Below, in pieces: positions 57,093 to 64,000 of a DNA stretch of 64,000 nucleotides. Each line of letters starts with the position of its first letter. The stretch's first letter is position 1. The translations under genes and the position numbers were made by a program. This DNA comes from Tigriopus japonicus (taxonomy: Eukaryota > Arthropoda > Copepoda > Harpacticoida > Harpacticidae), in the NCBI GenBank assembly GCA_010645155.1, contig JAAGOF010000069.1, positions 2,781 to 66,780 of the forward strand, in the 5' to 3' direction. Under the pieces are notes generated by a model. The model was given only the letters and a program-made list of their open reading frames with translations. It was not told where the DNA came from and did no database searches.

Positions 57093-58150
57093 TGTCTAGC
57101 AGAATGTTCAAATAGTGAAACATTGAGATTGGCATGGCACAGTCCGAGAAACGAGGAAAGTGGTGAGAAGCAGGGAGAAGGGGGTTGCCTGGTTCTCTTG
57201 ACCATTCACACCTTCATAGAGTTTTTTTCAGCTCTGTTCGAGAGTTTAAGTTTGACCACTTGTTCTAAGTAACTGTTTTCCACATTACGATCATGGTATT
57301 TAAAGATGCCTTTCTTTAATGTTAACAATCCATTAAAGTTGGCAAGCAATCATACATGATGAATATGAATTCTAATCGACACGAGCTGGAAATCAGGATT
57401 ATTCACACTCATAATAGAATGACTTTAAAGCTCTAATGGTAAATTGGTGAAGCGTCCTCATTTGGGGTTTGTTTCTTCACAAAAATCATTCAACAGTTTG
57501 AAGTTTTCTGATGGCACTCCAACCTTGTTCTGCCAACTTATTCTGCCATGCAAGTAAATGGCCACACCCTTTTAGAAGGTAGGTCTAGTCCAGATTATTG
57601 GACACCTTGAAAAGAATTCACTTGATAACAGGCACTGACACAACTTTCTTCAACTTTGATTAAGGCACGAGTGATTGATCGGCAACTTTGTTTGGCTTAA
57701 TGTTTGAGGGTGATGCGATTACATTTCAGAAAGGAAAGTGGAAGTTAAAATTTTCATTTTCAAGACATCCGATTGCATTGCCCATGGTAGTTAAACAATT
57801 GGAGTCTCGTAGGTTGGCTCAATTTAGGCAATTAGTTTCAATTAGTTTCAATATTGACAATTTAGATTACAGCTCCTCATATCATTTTGCAAGGTTGATC
57901 AGTTTTTGGCTCGCTGATGTGAACCTATGATTCAAAAATTTAAAAGTAGCGGGAAGATGATATTTTTACTTAGAAATTATAATCGCTAAGAAGTTGCATA
58001 GACTGCCCGATACCTAATTGACAGTGCTCCTTAAATTTCTCACATTATCTCCAAGATTAGGATGGGACATAAATAAGTCTTTGAAATTTCCATGGAAGTG
58101 CGCCATGATTTTGGATCACCGTGTTGCGTTGCTCATGAAATACGGGCCGG
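57093..58150. other. Intergenic, nothing recognised
   Basis: No supported gene; the plus frame at 57688-57930 has no domain. Confidence 0.4.
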
Positions 58151-59892
58151 TTTAGAATAAGTGCTGAGTTGTGTTGTGTCGTGGTCGTTTGGATCCAAGG
58201 TAAGCCAATTTGGTAGATTGATTAGCCTTTATCTTCTTTCTTTTACTACTTTTTTTATTTTTAGCATTTTTTGTCGTACTCTTTTCGTATTCTTCTCTTT
58301 TTTTCAGTTTATTTTTATTTTTCGTACTATCTTTTCGTTTTGTGTCTTTTTCAGGTTTCTTTTAGTTCCTAAGTTCTTTTTATGTTTTTAATGTCCTTTT
58401 CATGCATACATTTTTAGTTATACTTGCATATTGATTTGTCTTGATGAGCGATCTTAATTATTCTTTTGTCTGTTTTAATCCATTATTTTTCTTCCATATT
58501 TGAGGATTTGTTCTTCATTGTATGTTATTCTTTGTCTTATCTCTTATCAGTTAGGTGTGAGATTGGTTGTCTGGCTCTCTCTTGAGCTAGGTTAGTCGAA
58601 ACTCTTGTTTTTCTTCTTTCCTGTTGGCCAGAAAGGGTACTATTCTATTAGGTGACGTTCTGTCTTGTTGCAGTTAGGTGTGAAATTGTTTGGTTGGTTC
58701 CCTCTCTTGGGCTAGGTCAGTCTGGTCAGCTTCTTCACCTAGTTGTTGTTTCCTGTTAATCTTTATTCACCCCCCTTTCCCTTTTAGGAAATAACAAACA
58801 TAGGCATAGTAAAGGAATCAGCTCCTTTCTAATTTACTGCAGATCCCCCCTTCTTCTCATTCCTTTTGTTAGAGTTGGTTGTTAGTTTTTCCTTCAATTA
58901 CATGATGGACGCCATCTTGAGTCAGGTTAACGATGAGGCTAAGAAATGCCTGCATTTAGCCTTAGAAGGGAAGGACCCCTCTGTTGTAAAGAAGGCTTTT
59001 ATAGTTGAGGCTCTGGTTGCTTGGGTTAGTCAGACCAGAAAGCTCGTTGATTCAAAGGTGGCCTCAACTGTAGACAACTCCACTAATATGGAGGAGATTG
59101 AGGTTGAGTTGGTTGAAGTAGCTCAACCAAAAATTGTCCAGGAAGCTCTAGCTTGTAAGGAAGTCTTGTAAGGAAGTGTAAGGAAAGTCTATATGTCAGG
59201 AAAGACTTACATTTTAGTCAGGTTCAAATGTTGAATGGAAAAGTAGAAGTTTTGATTTGTCACATCAAGGCTTTTGATCTTACGGTTGTAACAATGTATC
59301 GGCCACCTTCTTGTGGCTCCTCTTCATTTATACCAGCTCGCCAATTCATTGGAAAGGAGTTAGATCGAGAGGTTTGTTCTCGACTCTTTCAAGCTAGCGA
59401 CTTCAATTTTCCGGCTAGCATTGTTGAGTGGGAGGTTAGTCGGGATGGGTACATTCCCATTTCGAAAACGGCATCGCTGTCTTTCGAAAAATAGGAAGAG
59501 TTTGCGATCTTGTGTAATCTCTCTCAGCACGTTGGTGTTCCAACCAGAGCAGAGTGTGTTCTGGACTTAGTTTTTTCCAATGACCCTGATCTGATCCAGC
59601 ATGTCCATGTTGCTTTCAGATCATCACATTCTTGAAATAGGGTCCACCATTACTCAAAAGCCGGCGAGCTCTAGAGTTAAACCTGCTCAAAAGGTGGGCG
59701 TGGCCAAGTTTAAGTTCAAAGATGAACACTGGCCCATTATTGTTGAAAGATTAGGCGAGTTGGACTTGATTTCCATTCTGAAGCAGGAACCATCAATAGA
59801 TGAAGCTATAAATAAGCTTATTTCACTTTTTGACGAGGTTTGTTTGTCCATCGGTATTCCAGAAATAGTGGCAAAAGGTAGGTCATTGTCTA
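58150..59892 (+). pseudogene. CR1-like LINE, 5' part (endonuclease)
   Basis: A T-rich leader (58150-58860) includes two related units of about 110 bp beginning AGTTAGGTGTGA (about 58550 and 58675). A 101-codon frame (58866-59171) may be the start of an ORF. From about 59188 an apurinic-type endonuclease appears: SLYVRKDLHFSQVQML, VTMYRPPS, DFNFPASIVEW, then VLDLVFSND and LSDHHILEI after a frameshift. The N-terminal third of the endonuclease is missing. The LINE is then interrupted by an insertion at about 59893 and resumes at 63116. Confidence 0.75.
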
Positions 59893-62800
59893 GAATGGAA
59901 CAGTGAAATCCAGGTTTGTAGCCGCTTTTTTAAATTTGGCGCTGGGGCCTCGCTCCCAGTTTTTTCCACCTGTGGTAGCTTGGAAAAAGTGCGAGTGGTT
60001 CAGTTAAAAAGTGATTAATCAGACTTGTGTTAAACCTATTGTCAAAATGAGAACAGAATTGACTAGGATAGAGACATATGTAAGTCATCAAACAACCGAT
60101 CTCAAAATTGGTTGGTGAAATGCTGAGCATTTTTGGATCTAAAAAGATGATCTCCAGTTCTTGACTGCATTCAGTGATGGCAAATGAATGAATGTCGTGC
60201 TTCTGCCACTAGGCAAAAATACTTGCAGAAAATGGCAGAACTTCATGCAAAAGAGGGAAGACCTTCTCCAACTAATCAACTGAGCTTTTCGAGTCCTAAC
60301 CATTCCTTCTCAAAATAATTTTGGATCGTCAACATAGGATGAAATACTGGCGTTTGTAGCAAGGTTATCAAGAGGGGCAATGAAAATGATGGAAAAGAGC
60401 AGACCAACAATGGAACTTTGGGGTATGAAGAATTTTAAATGAAGGTTACAAAAATCGCCACTAGATGGAGCCAAAACGGCCAAATTCTCTTGATTGCAGA
60501 TCTATCCTCAACTAACACTTGTTGCCAAAATTGTAGCTTCCATCTGAAAGTGGATTTCTCTTTATATTTCAAGTCTTTTAGAGCTCAGCTACGACATTAT
60601 TGTGTTCAAAAATAAAAAAGCCATGCTGAGTAATCACAAATTACGGCCAAAGACTAAATGGAAGCGCCCACAACTGTTTCTACCTCAAGATGGCACTGAT
60701 TGTCATTTTCTCTTTGATTGAAGCTTAACTCTGCTTCCTTAAGAAGGCTTGCTCTGATGGTGAGTAGTTCATTTTGAGAACAAAAGAACACACCCAGGTA
60801 GGATGTGCTGAGGGCATGCTAAGTCATGTGAGAGCCATCTAGGTGAAGCAAGTGTTTTTTTAAATTGTTCATGCCACTCAATGATCCTTCAGCCTCAGGA
60901 TTTGCTTCCTTTCACTAATGAAGCTTTCAATCCCACTCTGGATCTTGCCCTGCTTCCCACTGTTTGAGTTGATGAAGCAAGACCATGAATTATGCACCTT
61001 ATCAAAGGTCATGGTAAAGTCAAGATAAACTACATCAACTGGCTGATGACTCAATGACTCATTGACCAAATGTCCATGAACTGTTCTAAATTGTTAATCA
61101 ATTGGATGATTACTAAAACGTGGTGTCCTGGGGGAAATGATATCATAGACTTTCAAACAATCTACAAGCTTAGACTTCATTTGCATTCTCAAAAAAAAAA
61201 AATTGCAAACTGCAGGCCAAGGAAATGTGCCTATCATTACAAACAAAAACATATATCTGCTTTATAATGCAACAACATGAGCTAAATTTAATGCAAAGGG
61301 AAATTTGCCCTGATCCAGGATTCAAGAGATTGAGTTGGAGAAACAAGGAACAAGAATCTGTCAAATGGCAAGAAATGACAAATTCATCAAAAGCCAAAAT
61401 TTGCAATCTCTGTTTCTTAAAAGCTCTGTGCGCCCAACTCTCTTCGACAATAGAAGCGCACTTGTCATGAAACAAAACGTCTGATGTTGAGGACGCACAA
61501 ACCATTGACTACTTTTTTGAAAGTTTGGAAACTGTTCAGGTACTTAACAATGTTTCAAAGATTCCATGAACATCCTCCACATTTTCTACACAACTTATGT
61601 GAAGAAGATATCATAATCGAAAATGCATCTATTCCCAAACCTATTTTGTCAGATATTTGTTTGCAAAAAAGACGTACAGCTGAAGATTATCAACGTTTCG
61701 TCGTCAATCATTAACCTCTAAAAACAGGGATGAGTGGTAATTTTAGAGGGTGGAGGTTTGGGCTAACTTCACTGCCATCATGAACAAGGTCATCTACAGG
61801 GTGTACCACTTGAAAACTGGCCTAGGAAAGTATATTTGAGTAAAATATATTTTTCTTAGAAGTGCCTTGTCAATGAAATTCACCTAGTAAAAGCAAGCTT
61901 ATGCCTCTTTTTAATCCATTCTCAGTTTCGAAATGTGTCTTTTTGGGGGCAAGATTATTAATTTGCAGTAAATGTTGCTCCCTCCTTTTTGGGATCTCAA
62001 TCCTTATCCACTTTTCAATTGTAATGGCTTCCATGAGAGAGAAAATAGTAAGGTGCAAATTTCAAGTTCCTATATGCAGTTTTCAGCCATATTTTATAAG
62101 ATGAGAAAAAAGAAATAAAGATTTAAACTCAAAGAGCCATATTGGAAAAAATGGACAAATACAAATGACATCAGTATTGCTTTACCCTCAAATTCGAAAT
62201 ATGCAAGTTCATGTCATTTCATTTGCTATTTTAAGGTTTCCAGCTATTGTATTAGTCATTTTTAATGTTTCCATATGCTGTATGTAGGTCTTTGAAGGCT
62301 TCGTTTTTTTGCCATTTATTTTCAACCTTTGACATTTGATAATAAAAGCCAATCTTAGTGCCTTTATTGCAATATTGACAACTATATGGACAGATAGAAG
62401 GCACCAATGCAGAATGATTCCATTGATATATTTTAGGCCGTTTTCATTTTCTTTGTTCATTTTAATATGGCACACCCTGCAGACGCACTTTCTAAGCTCC
62501 CTTGTTGAGAAGCGACTGACTCTCTCTTGATTATCGCGATCAGGAAAATTGAAATGTGCACACACCTGGCTCACAACTGCTTGATGCTAATATGTCCAGT
62601 CGTATCGGTCGTACCCCCGAATTATGCATTTCCTTGACTTCGAAGTATCACAAGGCCAAAAAGCTGGATCTTACGAGACATAAGATATATATCACGTAGT
62701 ATTGGTAACACTAAAGGCCAACTCCTGCTAAAAATGACCAAAATTGGGTGTGGAATACTTTCAATTTGACAAAAGTAATGGCATGCTTATTCTTCAAGTC

Positions 62801-63115
62801 AGTGATTTGTCGCATAATTTACGAGTGTACAGTCGTACCCAATCAGTTATAACATTGCCTTGTTTTAGATCCCAAAATACTCAACATTTCATCAACCAAT
62901 TTTGAGATCGGTTGTTTGATGACTTACATATGTCTCTACCCTAGTCAATTCTGTTCTCATTTTGACAATAGGTTTAACACAATTCTGATTAATCACCTTT
63001 TAGCTGAACCACTCGCACTTTTTCCAAGCTACTAAAGGCGGAAAAAACTGGGAGCGAGGCCCCAGCGCAACATTTAAAAAAGCGGCTACAAACCTGGATT
63101 ACACTGTTCCATTCC
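59893..63115. mobile_element. 3.2-kb element with ~260-bp TIRs inserted in the LINE
   Basis: The left arm (59893 to about 60150) and right arm (about 62860-63115) are reverse complements with high identity, each starting GAATGGAACAGTG. Removing the insert rejoins the LINE frame (VAKGRSLSR... to KVRKLFKRSC). No clear target duplication was found. The interior includes a minus-strand reverse-transcriptase fragment but no recognised transposase. Confidence 0.8.
60290..61069 (-). pseudogene. CR1-like reverse-transcriptase fragment inside 3.2-kb element
   Basis: Minus strand, broken into several frames. VDVVYLDFTMTFDKVHN (motif A) is at 61040-60980, then IESFISERKQ. Further on, PQSSIVGLLFSIIFIAPLDN (degenerate motif B) and ISSYVDDPKLF (motif C) lie near 60430-60310. 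Order and spacing fit one decayed reverse transcriptase oriented opposite to the host LINE. Confidence 0.7.
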
Positions 63116-64000
63116 AAAGGTTAGAAAGTTGTTCAAACGGAGTTGTCAGCTTTTGAATAGACTTCGGCGTACTTCAAATCCAATTGTTGTAGCTAGCCTC
63201 CAAAATAAATTGAACGTGTTTCAAGCTAAGATTAGGGCCTCCATTGATTCTGGTCAGATTGAAAAAGAAAGTAGAGTTGTCCAGGAGGTTAAGACTAATC
63301 CAAAGGTGTTTTTCTCGTTTGCAAATAGAAAGAGAAAAATGAAGCATCCTGTAGGACCTTTTGAGGTCGACGGTAAAACCGTCTATGATGGTGAGGTTAT
63401 GGCCAATATGCTTGGAGATCAGTTCTCAAGTGTATTTTCAATTCCAAAAAGGGTAGACAGAGTAGGCCATGACTGTAGCAATGTTGTTGATGAGGCTGGC
63501 ATTGATGGCCAGGATAATCGATTGGAGGATTTGGTAGTCAAAGATCAAGATACTCTTGAGGCCATCAAGAGCTTAAAACTCTCGAGTTCTCCTGGACCTG
63601 ATGGTGTGACAACTCAGTTTCTAATGAAATGTTCACAAATTCCTGCCCCTGCTTTCTCCTACTTGATGCGTTGCATCTTAGATCAGGGCAAGTTTCCCTT
63701 TTCTCTAAAAGTAGCTCATGTCGTTCCTATCTTTAAAGGAAGAGATAAGTCACTCCCTAGTAATTATAGGCCCATTTCTCTGACTTCCAGTATTGCAAAG
63801 GTGTTTGAGAAGATCATGAAGTCCAAGCTTGTTGAGTATTTGGAAGCCCATGATATCATTCCCCACAGCAGCACGGGTTTCGAGCCCATTTTAGTACAGT
63901 CACCCAATTGGTTGATCATATTGAGCAGATCTTTGGAGGGCTCGAAAGTCACGAGTCAGTTGATGTAATCTATCTTCACCTTGCCAAGGCCTTTGATAAG
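63116..64000 (+). pseudogene. CR1-like LINE, reverse-transcriptase part, runs off window
   Basis: An open frame at 63129-63968 reads the linker after the endonuclease and the reverse-transcriptase entry motifs: SSSPGPDGV, VVPIFKGRDKSLPSNYRPIS, LTSSIAKVFEKIMKSKLVEY. Near 63870 a single-base frameshift moves the continuation (QHGFRAHFSTVTQLV... VDVIYLHLAKAFDK, motif A) to another frame. Motifs B and C would lie beyond the window. Confidence 0.85.

Noticed and set aside
1..64000. CRISPR array, bacterial operon or prophage
   Set aside because: No spaced identical repeats, Shine-Dalgarno-led operons or phage genes; introns and poly(A) signals show a eukaryotic nuclear region.

Overview
The window reads as nuclear DNA of an arthropod, plausibly a crustacean. 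Protein genes have GT-AG introns and poly(A) signals, intergenic DNA is AT-rich and crowded with transposon remnants, and one short interstitial run of TTAGG (the usual arthropod telomere unit) is present. I cannot name the species. A 26-base run of N at 55476-55501 is an assembly gap.

Layout. 1-9 kb, minus strand: two LITAF-domain genes. One is represented by a single zinc-binding exon (1436-1691). The other was rebuilt from three phase-compatible exons (8894 to 5728, 290 aa). 10.6-18.8 kb: a mariner-like element, a dead non-LTR retrotransposon, a short LTR element carrying one intact gag-protease frame, and a fold-back repeat containing TTAGG units. 18.9-21.9 kb, minus: a complete inositol monophosphatase gene with two homologous 136-bp versions of one exon. 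22.0-23.8 kb: first copy of a 1.85-kb element bounded by 7-bp target duplications; the second copy is at 47.4-49.3 kb. 26.5-30.9 kb, plus: a TRIM71/LIN-41/Wech-type RING, B-box, coiled-coil, filamin, NHL gene with a roughly 1.8-kb 3' region, meeting tail to tail a four-membrane-span gene that runs from 39.1 back to 32.8 kb. 43.6-45.0 kb, minus: a four-exon predicted membrane protein without recognised family. 50.0-51.7 kb, minus, and 52.6-53.9 kb, plus: a divergent pair of intronless housekeeping genes, NOC4 (ribosome biogenesis) and proteasome ATPase Rpt5. 54.3-64 kb: hAT-type MITE, the tail of a Gypsy polyprotein beside the gap, a fold-back mariner with a nested SINE, and a CR1-like LINE split by a 3.2-kb element with long inverted repeats.

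The host genes are unrelated housekeeping, developmental and membrane genes; there is no operon or pathway cluster. The main interest is (1) the tiny LTR element that keeps only gag and protease, (2) the probable mutually exclusive exons of the inositol monophosphatase, (3) two different inverted-repeat elements that both carry pieces of non-LTR reverse transcriptase, and (4) a TRIM71 gene with one B-box. Exon boundaries were placed by eye from splice consensus and reading-phase agreement; no transcript data or database searches were available.
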